In this document: positions 1 through 6,287 of the stretch, one piece after another | How the letters are laid out: every line of letters starts with the position of its first letter | How positions within the stretch are numbered: the stretch's first letter is position 1 | Assembly: GCA_946481475.1 (NCBI GenBank) | Contig: CAMLOB010000206.1 | Location: 1 to 6,847, forward strand | From: an uncultured Chlorobiota bacterium | GTDB taxonomy: Bacteria > Bacteroidota > Kapaibacteriia > OLB7 | DNA: 6,847 nt | Reading direction: 5' to 3' | The notes under the pieces: generated by a model | The model's input: only the letters and a program-made list of their open reading frames with translations | Database searches by the model: none | What the model was told of the DNA's origin: nothing | Translations under genes and position numbers: made by a program

Positions 1-146
1 AAAACGTCCTTGAACTGGTTCATCCCCGCGTTGGTGAAGTAGAGCGTGGGATCGCCGTGCGGGATCACCGGAGCCGAGGGGACGATGGTGTGTCCCTTCT
101 CCCTGAAGAATTCGAGAAACGAGCGTCGTAATTCCTGCGAAGTCAT
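1..146 (-). CDS. alaS: Alanyl-tRNA synthetase, N-terminal fragment (runs off the left edge)
   Basis: This is the first 48 codons of alanyl-tRNA synthetase, the cytoplasmic enzyme that charges tRNA-Ala with alanine. The reverse-strand translation begins [19 protein letters not shown] and continues through [20 protein letters not shown] to GMNQFKDV. This is the very conserved start of the class II catalytic core: the FLEFF..KGH segment, then the P..DPTL.FTNAGM motif 1 region. The ATG at 146 aligns with the usual AlaS N-terminus. No strong Shine-Dalgarno sequence precedes it. The gene lies 78 bases downstream of def on the same strand and could be read with it. The active-site motifs 2 and 3, the editing domain and the C-Ala domain lie outside the window. 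The identification is firm despite the short fragment. Confidence 0.95.
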   Translation of the reverse strand, partial: MTSQELRRSFLEFFREKGHTIVPSAPVIPHGDPTLYFTNAGMNQFKDV

Positions 147-159
147 GAGCTCAATGCCT

Positions 160-202
160 CAATGCAAAGTTCAAAATGAAAAATTCAAAAAGGAGAGGAT
201 GG
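160..202 (+). repeat. A+T-rich intergenic repeat, copy 1 (def-alaS spacer)
   Basis: The spacer between def and alaS holds an A-rich stretch built on TCAAAATGAAAAATTCA, followed by AAAAAGGAGAGG. It closely resembles the stretch at 1048-1079 in the same orientation: both begin CAATGCAAA and share TCAAAATGAAAA and TTCA. It also resembles 1091-1126 on the opposite strand, with about 28 of 36 positions identical by hand alignment, including the AAGGAGAG that follows. Part of the stretch lies just before the alaS start, and the word CTCAATGC is doubled at 150-165. The function is unknown. It may be a small dispersed element or a processing site. Confidence 0.6.
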
Positions 203-224
203 TTTCGGGGGTGTTGATTCCGGA

Positions 225-773
225 TTATCCGTTGCGCCACAGGGGGTACTCCGCCTCGGCTTCTCCACGCTTGATCTCCAGAAGCTTCCGCTTCAGAAGT
301 GCGCGGCGCATCGGGGCCAGATGATCGAAGAAATAGATCCCCCGCAGATGATCGATCTCGTGCTGCATCACCCGCGCCAGCAACCCCTCGACTTCGGTCT
401 GATGTTCCTTCATCGCCGTATCCAGATACCGGACCTGAATCGCCTCGGGCCGCACGACGTCGGCCCGGAGATCGGGAAGGCTGAGACACCCCTCTTCGTA
501 GGGGACCTCCTCTTCGGAGAAGGCCTCGATCACCGGATTGATCATCGTCATCGGTTTCACATCCTCGTTCCCCTCCGCTCCGCTGATGTTGATCACCAGC
601 ATCTGCACGTCGCGACCGACCTGATTGGCGGCCAGACCGATGCCGTCGGCATTGTTCATCGTCGCGTGCATATCCAGCGCAAGCTGCACCAGCTCGTCGG
701 TCATCTCCTCAACCGGCTTCAGCTTTTTCCGCAGAATGGGATGATCGTATGTATAGATAGGAAGAATATTCAT
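225..773 (-). CDS. def: Peptide deformylase
   Basis: Peptide deformylase is a metal-dependent hydrolase that removes the formyl group from the N-terminal methionine of new proteins as they leave the ribosome. At 182 residues it has the normal length and all three family motifs: GIGLAANQ at 44-51 (motif I), EGCLS at 94-98 with metal ligand Cys96 (motif II), and QHEIDH at 137-142 with ligands His138 and His142 and catalytic Glu139 (motif III). The start ATG at 773 is preceded by AAGGA at a suitable distance, one of the better ribosome binding sites in the window. The C-terminus is a charged helix typical of type I enzymes. The gene follows the tRNA-Asp terminator-like hairpin and precedes alaS, forming a leftward translation cluster. 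It appears intact and functional. Confidence 0.97.
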   Translation of the reverse strand: MNILPIYTYDHPILRKKLKPVEEMTDELVQLALDMHATMNNADGIGLAANQVGRDVQMLVINISGAEGNEDVKPMTMINPVIEAFSEEEVPYEEGCLSLPDLRADVVRPEAIQVRYLDTAMKEHQTEVEGLLARVMQHEIDHLRGIYFFDHLAPMRRALLKRKLLEIKRGEAEAEYPLWRNG

Positions 774-924
774 GATCGTTCCTTCGGGTCACGGTCGGTT
801 CGATACAGCTCTGCGACCTGAGAAGCAGTCTTTTGCAAAGACCGTCGGGCATACTGTCGAATGTATGCTGCACAAAATTGTTCGTGGACGCGTCGTCCGA
901 ATGCAGATTCGTCCGAATACAAAG
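774..924 (-). promoter_or_regulatory. def leader with several small inverted repeats
   Basis: The 150 bases between the tRNA terminator-like hairpin and def contain no gene but four short inverted repeats. ATTCG-TC-CGAAT lies at 907-918, GGACG-CGT-CGTCC at 886-898, and GCATAC...GTATGC at 849-868 with an 8-base loop. GTCTTT-TGC-AAAGAC lies at 828-842. On the minus strand the last one extends to 8 pairs (826-844) through a G-U pair, which favours a role in the def transcript. CGTCCGAAT also occurs twice as a direct repeat, 16 bases apart (894-902 and 910-918). No convincing promoter could be picked, so def may have its own weak promoter or depend on readthrough from the tRNA genes. I do not recognise a known riboswitch. 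Confidence 0.35.
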
Positions 925-955
925 GACGCCGACCAGTTTTTTCCTGATCGGCGTC
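925..955 (-). terminator. Hairpin terminator after tRNA-Asp
   Basis: A 12-base-pair stem (925-936 with 944-955) encloses a 7-base loop, 12 bases beyond the 3' end of tRNA-Asp. On the minus strand every position pairs, with one G-U wobble. On the plus strand the same position would be a C-A mismatch, so the structure fits leftward transcription. The trailing T-tract on the minus strand is weak (CCTTTGTATT), so termination may be partial and allow readthrough into def. Confidence 0.65.
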
Positions 956-966
956 GTTTTGTGAAG

Positions 967-1040
<74 letters not shown>

Positions 1041-1047
1041 ATGTTGT

Positions 1048-1126
1048 CAATGCAAAAGTCAAAATGAAAATTTCAGAAGCCCTTGTTCGGCCCCTCTCTC
1101 CTTCGTGAATTTTCAATTCTGAACTT
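1048..1126. repeat. A+T-rich intergenic repeat, copies 2 and 3, as an inverted pair
   Basis: The spacer between the two tRNA genes carries two facing copies of the repeat also found at 160-202. Copy 2 is at 1048-1079 on the plus strand and copy 3 is at 1091-1126 on the minus strand. Allowing small bulges, 1056-1079 can pair with 1101-1126, giving an imperfect stem of roughly 20 pairs around a 21-base pyrimidine-rich loop. The transcript of the tRNA-Ala/tRNA-Asp pair would contain this hairpin. It could be a processing site or the remnant of a small palindromic element. No protein is encoded here. Confidence 0.6.
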
Positions 1127-1150
1127 CCCTTCAGATCAAATCGATCCTTG

Positions 1151-1223
1151 TGGACCTGAGCGGGATCGAACCGCTGACCTCGTGAATGCCATTCACGCGC
1201 TCTCCCAACTGAGCTACAGGCCC
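1151..1223 (-). tRNA. tRNA-Ala (anticodon GGC)
   Basis: The minus strand folds into a complete 73-base cloverleaf. The acceptor stem GGGCCTG pairs with CAGGTCC, and the third pair is G3-U70, the classic identity element that AlaRS recognises. The D arm is GCTC/GAGC. The anticodon stem CGTGA/TCACG carries loop ATGGCAT, which gives anticodon GGC (reads GCC/GCU alanine codons). The T arm AGCGG/CCGCT has loop TTCGATC, and the discriminator is A. CCA is not encoded. It is the first gene after the promoter at 1245-1276 and precedes tRNA-Asp. Confidence 0.98.
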
Positions 1224-1244
1224 CCTTGCCCGCTCAAGGGACTG

Positions 1245-1276
1245 CAAAGGTACGCCAGAAACCGTGAGCAACGCAA
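1245..1276 (-). promoter_or_regulatory. Bacteroidetes-type promoter for the tRNA genes
   Basis: Read on the minus strand, TACCTTTG (1252-1245) matches the TAnnTTTG -7 element of the primary sigma factor of Bacteroidetes exactly. A TTG at 1276-1274, 21 bases upstream, can serve as the -33 element, and a run of seven A lies just beyond it. Transcription would start near 1239, leaving a leader of about 15 bases before tRNA-Ala. The element is an exact consensus in the right place before a tRNA gene, but no start site has been measured. Confidence 0.65.
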
Positions 1277-1326
1277 CCGTTTTTTTCGTCGACAATGATT
1301 TTTAACGGTCTTGCACGAATCACAGA

Positions 1327-1420
1327 TCGAAGCACTCCTCTTTCCGACTGCAGGAAACAGATCGGGTTCTTTTGTGTTTCCTATCTTGCCGTTTCACAAA
1401 CGGCGCCATCGGCGCTTCGA
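1327..1420 (+). promoter_or_regulatory. Possible structured 5' leader of the lipoprotein genes
   Basis: Just before the first lipoprotein gene, a closing stem TCGAAGC (1327-1333) with GCTTCGA (1414-1420) encloses further perfect inverted repeats. These are AGGAAACA (1352-1359) with TGTTTCCT (1375-1382), GCCGTTT-CAC-AAACGGC (1388-1404), and a mini-hairpin GCC-ATC-GGC (1405-1413) directly abutting the closing strand. Together they could form a multi-branched RNA ending 16 bases before the start codon. No known riboswitch consensus was recognised. The element has no terminator-like T-tract. Chance pairing cannot be excluded, and the promoter was not identified. Confidence 0.35.
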
Positions 1421-1436
1421 ACGGCAACAGTACATA

Positions 1437-2195
1437 ATGATGAGCAGACACGTTTTTTTTCTCCGCTCCGGAATCGCCGGAACGCTTCTTCTTTTTCTCA
1501 TCCTTGTCTTCGGATGCAGTCCGGAGAGTGGAACGCAGGGACGAACCGACTCGACCGGGGCGAACAAGACAACCGATACGATCGCCGAACCGGAGATACC
1601 GCTGACGACTCCCGACGGTGAACCGGCCAGATTCGCCTTCCGTTCCGGTGAGGTGGAGATGGTCTACGAAGGAGACTTTCAGGGTATACGGCGTCTGACC
1701 TTCACCGATTACGGCATGAGAGAACGCCGGCTCGACAGCGCAACGCCGGCCTACGAACCGTTGGCCGTGGTCCCCCCGCAACAGCTCGCCATCGTCACGC
1801 CGGACTTTCACGGCGTTGTGGATCTGCGTGCGGAGAAGGGACAGAAGATGCGGAACGTCTCCTATCAGAAGTATCGTCAGGCGTGGGAATCCCTCTCGCG
1901 GCCTTTCGGCGAGATCGCACTGGAACGCTCGGGAGGAACACGTCTGACCGACACAACCCTGATGGGGAACTACCGCTGCCGGGTCTACCGGCAGAAGGGA
2001 CAGACATTTATCCGGACGATCTGGACATGGGGAGGAGTGCCGATACGGGAGACGCTGGCCAGAACCGACGGCCAGCAGGGATCATTCGTGGCGGAACCCC
2101 GGTCGGTGCGAACCGACATCGTTGTCCCGGACTCGCTTTTCACCTTTCCGGAAGGATACGGCATTGAGGAAATACCATACGGTTCAGGTCACTGA
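1437..2195 (+). CDS. Predicted lipoprotein, paralogue A (unknown function)
   Basis: This encodes a 252-residue secreted lipoprotein of unknown function. The start chosen is the ATG at 1437 (a second ATG follows at 1440), because it places a basic N-terminus and a hydrophobic core directly before the lipobox. The lipobox reads LVFGC, with Cys27 as the probable lipidated residue. An upstream in-frame start at 1311 would put 42 non-signal residues in front and is unlikely. The mature part is polar and resembles the next gene product: TDTTLMGNYRCRVYRQ at 171-186 and TIWTWGGVPIRE at 194-205 match GDTVLNGYHTRVYRLE and TFWLWRGVPIRI there. An earlier segment (GEVEMVYEGDFQGIRRLTFT then DYGMRE) recalls uncharacterised envelope proteins of FCB bacteria. 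It probably sits on a membrane facing the periplasm and is cotranscribed with the gene that follows 49 bases later. Confidence 0.88.
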   Translation: MMSRHVFFLRSGIAGTLLLFLILVFGCSPESGTQGRTDSTGANKTTDTIAEPEIPLTTPDGEPARFAFRSGEVEMVYEGDFQGIRRLTFTDYGMRERRLDSATPAYEPLAVVPPQQLAIVTPDFHGVVDLRAEKGQKMRNVSYQKYRQAWESLSRPFGEIALERSGGTRLTDTTLMGNYRCRVYRQKGQTFIRTIWTWGGVPIRETLARTDGQQGSFVAEPRSVRTDIVVPDSLFTFPEGYGIEEIPYGSGH

Positions 2196-2244
2196 CATAC
2201 GGAACGGACAGAACCAACACAACGCATATTTGAATCAAACGCTT

Positions 2245-3126
2245 ATGACACGTTCATTCTATCATTCACTCGGTATACTTACACTGTGTGCCGGACTCTC
2301 CCTGTGCGGCACCGGTTGTTCCGAAGGGGAACCACAGCAGGAGGGGAATCAGCAGTTGCGGGACGCCCCTTCCACACAGGATGCGCTGACCGAACCGGCG
2401 ACGTTCCGGATCAACGTCGATTCATCACTCGACCTGCCTGCCCCACCGCAAGGGATGGGTCAGAACACGACGATTGCACGATCGCCTGAAGGAAAACCGG
2501 CACTCTACGGCGTCGAGTCGGCACGGATCGTTCTGGAGGCAAAAGGGGACCGATCCGGACGTGTCGAACATATCTTCAAGGAGTACGGACTCTATGAAAA
2601 GAAAACCGACAGCACCATGCCGGTAAAAGATGTGGGGGCGAACTTCCCGCAGCACAACATTGCCCTGACCACGCCGGAGTTCACCGGATCCTACAACTAC
2701 CTGACGCAATATGCCTGGCAGATACCGCTGAAATACAGCTTCCCGGTCGATTCGGCAGAGGAAGCCGGTCTGTCGCTTGGTGAATTTGAAATGAAGAAAC
2801 AGGGAGGCAAGATGCTGGGGGATACCGTACTCAACGGCTACCATACCCGGGTCTACCGTCTGGAATATCCGGACATCGTCCAGACGTTCTGGCTGTGGCG
2901 CGGAGTGCCGATCCGCATCCACTTCTTCTTCCCGATGGATGATCTTGAATTCAGGCTTGAACCGGTCAGCATCGAACTGAATCCGAAATTTGCCGAAGGG
3001 ACGTTTGCCTTTCCGAAGGGAGTGCCGGTTCACAAGCGGGAATCGCCGCCACCGCCGGGAATGGTTCCGCCCCCTCCCCCCGAACCGGGTCCTCCCCCTT
3101 CGTCGGATACCGGAAGCCGGAAGTAG
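2245..3126 (+). CDS. Predicted lipoprotein, paralogue B, with polyproline tail (unknown function)
   Basis: This encodes a 293-residue lipoprotein of unknown function. The ATG at 2245 gives a typical type II signal peptide ending LCGTGC, with Cys25 as the lipidation site. The longer in-frame start at 2122 would overlap the previous gene and bury the signal, so it was rejected. The mature protein is a diverged paralogue of the upstream one: the segments GDTVLNGYHTRVYRLE (192-207) and FWLWRGVPIRI (215-225), and the preceding EYGLYEKKTDS region, align in the same order. The unusual part is the C-terminal tail after about residue 265, with runs of four, five and three prolines (268-271, 275-279, 283-285), absent from paralogue A. 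Such runs slow ribosomes and normally require EF-P. The tail may span peptidoglycan or bind a partner. The gene ends 29 bases before a strong terminator. Confidence 0.9.
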   Translation: MTRSFYHSLGILTLCAGLSLCGTGCSEGEPQQEGNQQLRDAPSTQDALTEPATFRINVDSSLDLPAPPQGMGQNTTIARSPEGKPALYGVESARIVLEAKGDRSGRVEHIFKEYGLYEKKTDSTMPVKDVGANFPQHNIALTTPEFTGSYNYLTQYAWQIPLKYSFPVDSAEEAGLSLGEFEMKKQGGKMLGDTVLNGYHTRVYRLEYPDIVQTFWLWRGVPIRIHFFFPMDDLEFRLEPVSIELNPKFAEGTFAFPKGVPVHKRESPPPPGMVPPPPPEPGPPPSSDTGSRK

Positions 3127-3155
3127 TTCCGTTCGTAAGTCCGTATCGTATCCAT

Positions 3156-3190
3156 AAGCGGTCTGCGTTCCGATGGAACGCAGACCGCTT
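3156..3190. terminator. Bidirectional hairpin terminator between converging genes
   Basis: A perfect 16-base-pair stem (3156-3171 with 3175-3190) with a GAT loop begins with AA and ends with TT, followed by TCATTTCTT. It lies between the end of the second lipoprotein gene and the end of the converging RqcH-like gene. It can therefore stop transcription from the lipoprotein side and probably from the other side too. A smaller inverted repeat, CCGGA...TCCGG, follows at 3221-3238 and is nearer the RqcH-like stop codon. Confidence 0.85.
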
Positions 3191-3249
3191 TCATTTCTTC
3201 ATGCAGATATACGGACAGAACCGGAAGTCCGACTCCGGCAGTACCTCAC

Positions 3250-4911
3250 TCACTCCCGCATACCTTCGGGCAGTTGCGGCCGCACCATCACCACTTCCTC
3301 CCGGTTGACGAGAACGGCACCGGGGGCCGCACCTTTCGGCTTGCGCACGTACTTCTTCCGCGTCCAGGCAACCGGCACAAGGTTCGAGTGTTTCGCTCCG
3401 GAGTAGAAGGCGGCGATCATCGCCGCCTCCTCCAGCGTCCGTTTCGGAGGACGCCCTTCGGTATCGTTCCAGCGAAGAACGACGTGCGATCCGGACGAGC
3501 CCCGGGCGTGGAGCCAGATATCGTTCGGCCGGGCAAACCGGAGCGTCAGCTCATCGTTGTTGGCCGCATTCTTTCCGGCGAAGACCTCGTAGCCCCCATC
3601 AACCAGAAAGCGCCGGAATCGTTCCTCCCGCTTTTCTTCCCTCTGTTTTGTCTTCATACCGATCATCTCCCCGTATTCCAGTCTGACCATCTCAAGCTCG
3701 TCGACGCTTTCGGATGCCGCAAGCTTCCGTTGCGCTTCGCGCAACCCGTTCAGTCGCTCCCGCAGTTCCTCCGCACGCCGACCGCTGTGCTCGGCCTCCT
3801 TTCGCGCTCCCCGGGCCTTCCGGAAATATCGATCGGCATTCTCGGCCGGACTCAGTTTCGGATCAAGTTTGATTACTCTGCGATTCCCCTCCCAGTCGTC
3901 GAGTTCCACCCGACTCTCCCCTTTTCGCACCTGATGGAGAAAAGCCAGCAGAGTATTTCCCACTCCTTCCCACTCCTCGGCCCGCGTGATGTGGGCGATA
4001 CTGTTCTCGGCATGGTCAAGCGATTTGACGGTTCGCTCTTCTTCTTTCGTCAGCCGCTTCTTCAGTTCGCCCTGCAGGCGGTTGAATTCTTTTTTGCGAA
4101 ACCACGCCGAGCGGCAGGCCCGGACGGCCCGCGGCAGATCATCGAACTCCTCGATCCGCTCCACGGTCCCCGATGACTCCAGATGACGAAGCTCGATCAG
4201 CGAGAAGACGACATCCGATTCGGTGTGGTAGAGCCGGAAGTGGGGACTGACGGCCCCCTCTTCGTAGAGGTAATCCACCTGGTCGAGCAGACGCTCAAGC
4301 TCTCCGGAGTTGAGGGTATCGGTCACAACATCTTCCGGAAGACCGACACGCCACAGAGCCTCCGCGATCAGGGGGTGTCCCAGTCGCCGGAGCGCCGAGG
4401 AAAGAGCCATACGCAACGGCTTGTCCGATGAGCGGATTTTCCCGATCAATTCCTCCCGCCCGATGATCTCGTCATCTTCCTCTCCCTTCAGCACCGGATC
4501 GTATTCATCCCCCAGATTCATAAAGGAATCGACGACCTCGGTCCCCTTCGTCCGAACCACATTGCCCGATCCCTTTCCGTAGAAGAAGACCCAGAGAGTA
4601 TCCTCCCCCTCGAACCGGAATCGCATCACCCGTTCAAGATCGTGCAGGGCAACCTCCAGAAGTCGCCGTCCGGCAAGTTCGGAAAAGAGATCGAAGGTAT
4701 TCTTCCTCGCCCGGTGAACCTCCTGAAGCGGAAGCCCGTAGCCGAAGCGCAAATCGAGCGAGATTTCGACAAAGCTGTTCTCCTCCCCCCTGACGAACCG
4801 CATGTAGAGACGATCCTTTTCCTGCGACCAGCAGGAATCGAATCGCCAGTCGGCAAAATGTTCGTTCAGAAGTTCAGCCTGTCGTTGAAATGTCAGATAG
4901 TGGCGAATCAT
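3250..4911 (-). CDS. rqcH: RqcH-like NFACT protein (ribosome quality control)
   Basis: This 553-residue protein belongs to the NFACT family (RqcH, Rqc2/Tae2, formerly fibronectin-binding protein FbpA). In studied bacteria RqcH binds the stalled large ribosomal subunit with its nascent chain and recruits tRNA-Ala, adding an alanine tail that marks the chain for proteolysis. The order of parts fits: NFACT-N (about 1-140), a helix-hairpin-helix-like region (about 150-210, LSSALRRLGHPLIAEALWRV then GLPEDV), a long charged coiled coil (about 270-430), and the NFACT-R domain (about 435-545). The NFACT-R domain shows NDELTLRFARPNDIWLHARG, GSHVVLR, AKHSNLVPV and KKYVRKPKGA. The ATG at 4911 was preferred to the TTG one codon earlier. 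The N-terminal domain is diverged: the usual PPxFCMLLRK segment is not seen, and the Asp-Arg pair important for tRNA handling in B. subtilis appears as Glu93-Arg94. The gene is divergent from the phosphatase operon and converges on the lipoprotein genes. Confidence 0.9.
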   Translation of the reverse strand: MIRHYLTFQRQAELLNEHFADWRFDSCWSQEKDRLYMRFVRGEENSFVEISLDLRFGYGLPLQEVHRARKNTFDLFSELAGRRLLEVALHDLERVMRFRFEGEDTLWVFFYGKGSGNVVRTKGTEVVDSFMNLGDEYDPVLKGEEDDEIIGREELIGKIRSSDKPLRMALSSALRRLGHPLIAEALWRVGLPEDVVTDTLNSGELERLLDQVDYLYEEGAVSPHFRLYHTESDVVFSLIELRHLESSGTVERIEEFDDLPRAVRACRSAWFRKKEFNRLQGELKKRLTKEEERTVKSLDHAENSIAHITRAEEWEGVGNTLLAFLHQVRKGESRVELDDWEGNRRVIKLDPKLSPAENADRYFRKARGARKEAEHSGRRAEELRERLNGLREAQRKLAASESVDELEMVRLEYGEMIGMKTKQREEKREERFRRFLVDGGYEVFAGKNAANNDELTLRFARPNDIWLHARGSSGSHVVLRWNDTEGRPPKRTLEEAAMIAAFYSGAKHSNLVPVAWTRKKYVRKPKGAAPGAVLVNREEVVMVRPQLPEGMRE

Positions 4912-4994
4912 CAAATCGCTGTATTATACCGGTACCGTCAGATATTCTCCGTAAAGATAACCACGGAGCAACGGGATTTCCGCCAAGTGAACGC
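4912..4994. promoter_or_regulatory. Divergent promoter region between RqcH-like and phosphatase genes
   Basis: These 83 bases separate two divergent start codons and must hold both promoters. On the minus strand, TATCTTTA (4959-4952) is one base off the TAnnTTTG element, and TATAAT (4928-4923) lies nearer the RqcH-like start. No good -33 partner is clear for either. An inverted repeat CTCCGT (4947-4952) with ACGGAG (4963-4968) overlaps the first candidate and could be an operator. Neither start codon has an obvious Shine-Dalgarno sequence. Confidence 0.4.
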
Positions 4995-6287
4995 ATGGAG
5001 AGCAGGCAACAGAGACTCGTCAGTACGTCAGTGAAGCGCCGGTCGCTTCTGAAACTTTCGCGAAGCACTGAAGAAGAACCCATCTCCTTCCGGAAGCTCC
5101 TTCCGGCAACCTACGGACTGGCTCTCCTCTTCTTCTTTCTGTGGGAAGTCTTCCGTCACTTCTTTCAGTCATATTTTATCGAACGACCGATTGCTCTCTG
5201 GCTGGAGACCTTTCTGGGGACATTCCTGCAGATCGGTCTGTTCATCCTGCCGATTCTCCTGCTTGGATCGATCGGCTCACGTATGATCGACCGGCACCGC
5301 GAAACGCTTCGGCCGGGGGGCGAACGGATGCTCCGGATGAGCGTCTGGATCGCAAGCGGCGTCGTCGGCTCGCTGATCGCCTACGAACTTCTGATGCTTC
5401 TGCGCCACGGACGACTCGGGATCTCCGGTTCGATCCTGACGACGGCCGTGACCACCAACATTCTGATTGTCCTCGTCCTCAGTATTGCCGGCGCCCTCTT
5501 CGGAATGCGGCGACGCAAACGGATGATTCACAAACAGGAAGAGCTGCTCACGGACGAGTTCCGGGCCGCCTACCGGATGCAGCAGAGTCTGCTGCCGGAA
5601 CAGGACGCCCGCATCTTCGGCTTTGATATCAGTGGTGGAATGCAGCCCGCAGTAGAGGTGGGAGGAGACTACTATGATTATCTTTCCTTCGCCGACGGTT
5701 CGAAGGGGATTCTGGTGGCCGACGCATCGGGCAAAGGAGTGCCGGCCGCGCTGATTATGGCAAAGTTCCAGGGGATGGCCCAGGCACTCTCCATTCACAT
5801 CCGCAATCCCCACGAATTCTTCGTCGGTCTGAACGACACACTCCGCGTCCGACTCGACCGGCAAACGTTCATTACCGTCGGGATGGTGACGATCGACTTT
5901 GAGGACAGATGCGCTTTCTGGCGGGCCGGGCATAACGGTCTGCTCCACTACCGGGCCGCCGACGGTGAGGTTCTGGAACGGAAGCCGCCGGGCATCGCCC
6001 TCGGACTGACGCACGGAGGCCGACTCGGCACGGTGATACGGGCGGAGGAATTTATTATGGAGAAAAATGATGTCGTCCTTCTCTACTCGGACGGATTGGT
6101 GGAAGCGGCCGACCGGGAGGGAGAACAGTTCGGAGAGGAACGACTGATCGAGACGCTGCGGAAGATCACCCGTCGGGAAGGGAACGCCGGCGCAATCCGC
6201 TCCCGCATCCTGCAAGCGCTTTCCGATTTCGTCGGCGACGCCGAGGAACACGACGACGTCACGTTAGTTGTAGTAAAACGCACATGA
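4995..6287 (+). CDS. Membrane-anchored SpoIIE/RsbU-type PP2C protein phosphatase
   Basis: This 430-residue protein joins a four-helix membrane domain to a cytoplasmic serine/threonine phosphatase domain. Hydrophobic segments lie at about 38-57, 74-94, 115-136 and 146-171. A charged linker follows (RRRKRMIHKQEELL), then the AYRMQQSLLPEQ helix typical of RsbU/SpoIIE proteins. The catalytic domain has the metal-binding signatures EVGGDYYDY (Asp225, Asp228), VADASGKGVPAALIMA (Asp243), LLYSDGLVEA (Asp366) and the terminal HDDVTLVVV (Asp420, Asp421), so it should be active. Such enzymes usually dephosphorylate an anti-sigma-factor antagonist (STAS protein) to release a sigma factor. The ATG at 4995 avoids overlap with the divergent gene; an in-frame ATG at 4890 would add 35 residues inside it. 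The stop overlaps the next start by ATGA. The membrane part is not a recognised sensor domain, so the signal is unknown. Confidence 0.93.
   Translation: MESRQQRLVSTSVKRRSLLKLSRSTEEEPISFRKLLPATYGLALLFFFLWEVFRHFFQSYFIERPIALWLETFLGTFLQIGLFILPILLLGSIGSRMIDRHRETLRPGGERMLRMSVWIASGVVGSLIAYELLMLLRHGRLGISGSILTTAVTTNILIVLVLSIAGALFGMRRRKRMIHKQEELLTDEFRAAYRMQQSLLPEQDARIFGFDISGGMQPAVEVGGDYYDYLSFADGSKGILVADASGKGVPAALIMAKFQGMAQALSIHIRNPHEFFVGLNDTLRVRLDRQTFITVGMVTIDFEDRCAFWRAGHNGLLHYRAADGEVLERKPPGIALGLTHGGRLGTVIRAEEFIMEKNDVVLLYSDGLVEAADREGEQFGEERLIETLRKITRREGNAGAIRSRILQALSDFVGDAEEHDDVTLVVVKRT

Noticed and set aside
321..821. Plus-strand open frame (166 codons) opposite def
   Set aside because: It is antisense to an intact peptide deformylase, with His-rich translation and no family resemblance.
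1048..1126. CRISPR array or transposon ends in the A+T-rich repeats
   Set aside because: There are too few copies, no regular spacers, no target-site duplication and no transposase nearby.
1311..1436. Longer N-terminus for lipoprotein A from an ATG at 1311
   Set aside because: The 42 extra residues would precede a clear lipoprotein signal peptide, and the region looks like a structured leader.
2122..2244. Longer N-terminus for lipoprotein B from an ATG at 2122
   Set aside because: It would overlap the upstream gene and place 41 residues before the type II signal peptide.
3274..4176. Plus-strand open frame (300 codons) opposite the RqcH-like gene
   Set aside because: It is a shadow of the NFACT coding sequence, with low-complexity His/Pro/Arg-rich translation and no domain.
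4890..4994. Longer start for the phosphatase at 4890
   Set aside because: It would overlap the start of the divergent RqcH-like gene and leave no room for promoters. The added residues show no conserved feature.
5277..6251. Long minus-strand open frame (324 codons) opposite the phosphatase
   Set aside because: It is antisense to a gene with clear catalytic motifs. Its translation has no recognisable domain, and open antisense frames are common in G+C-rich genes.
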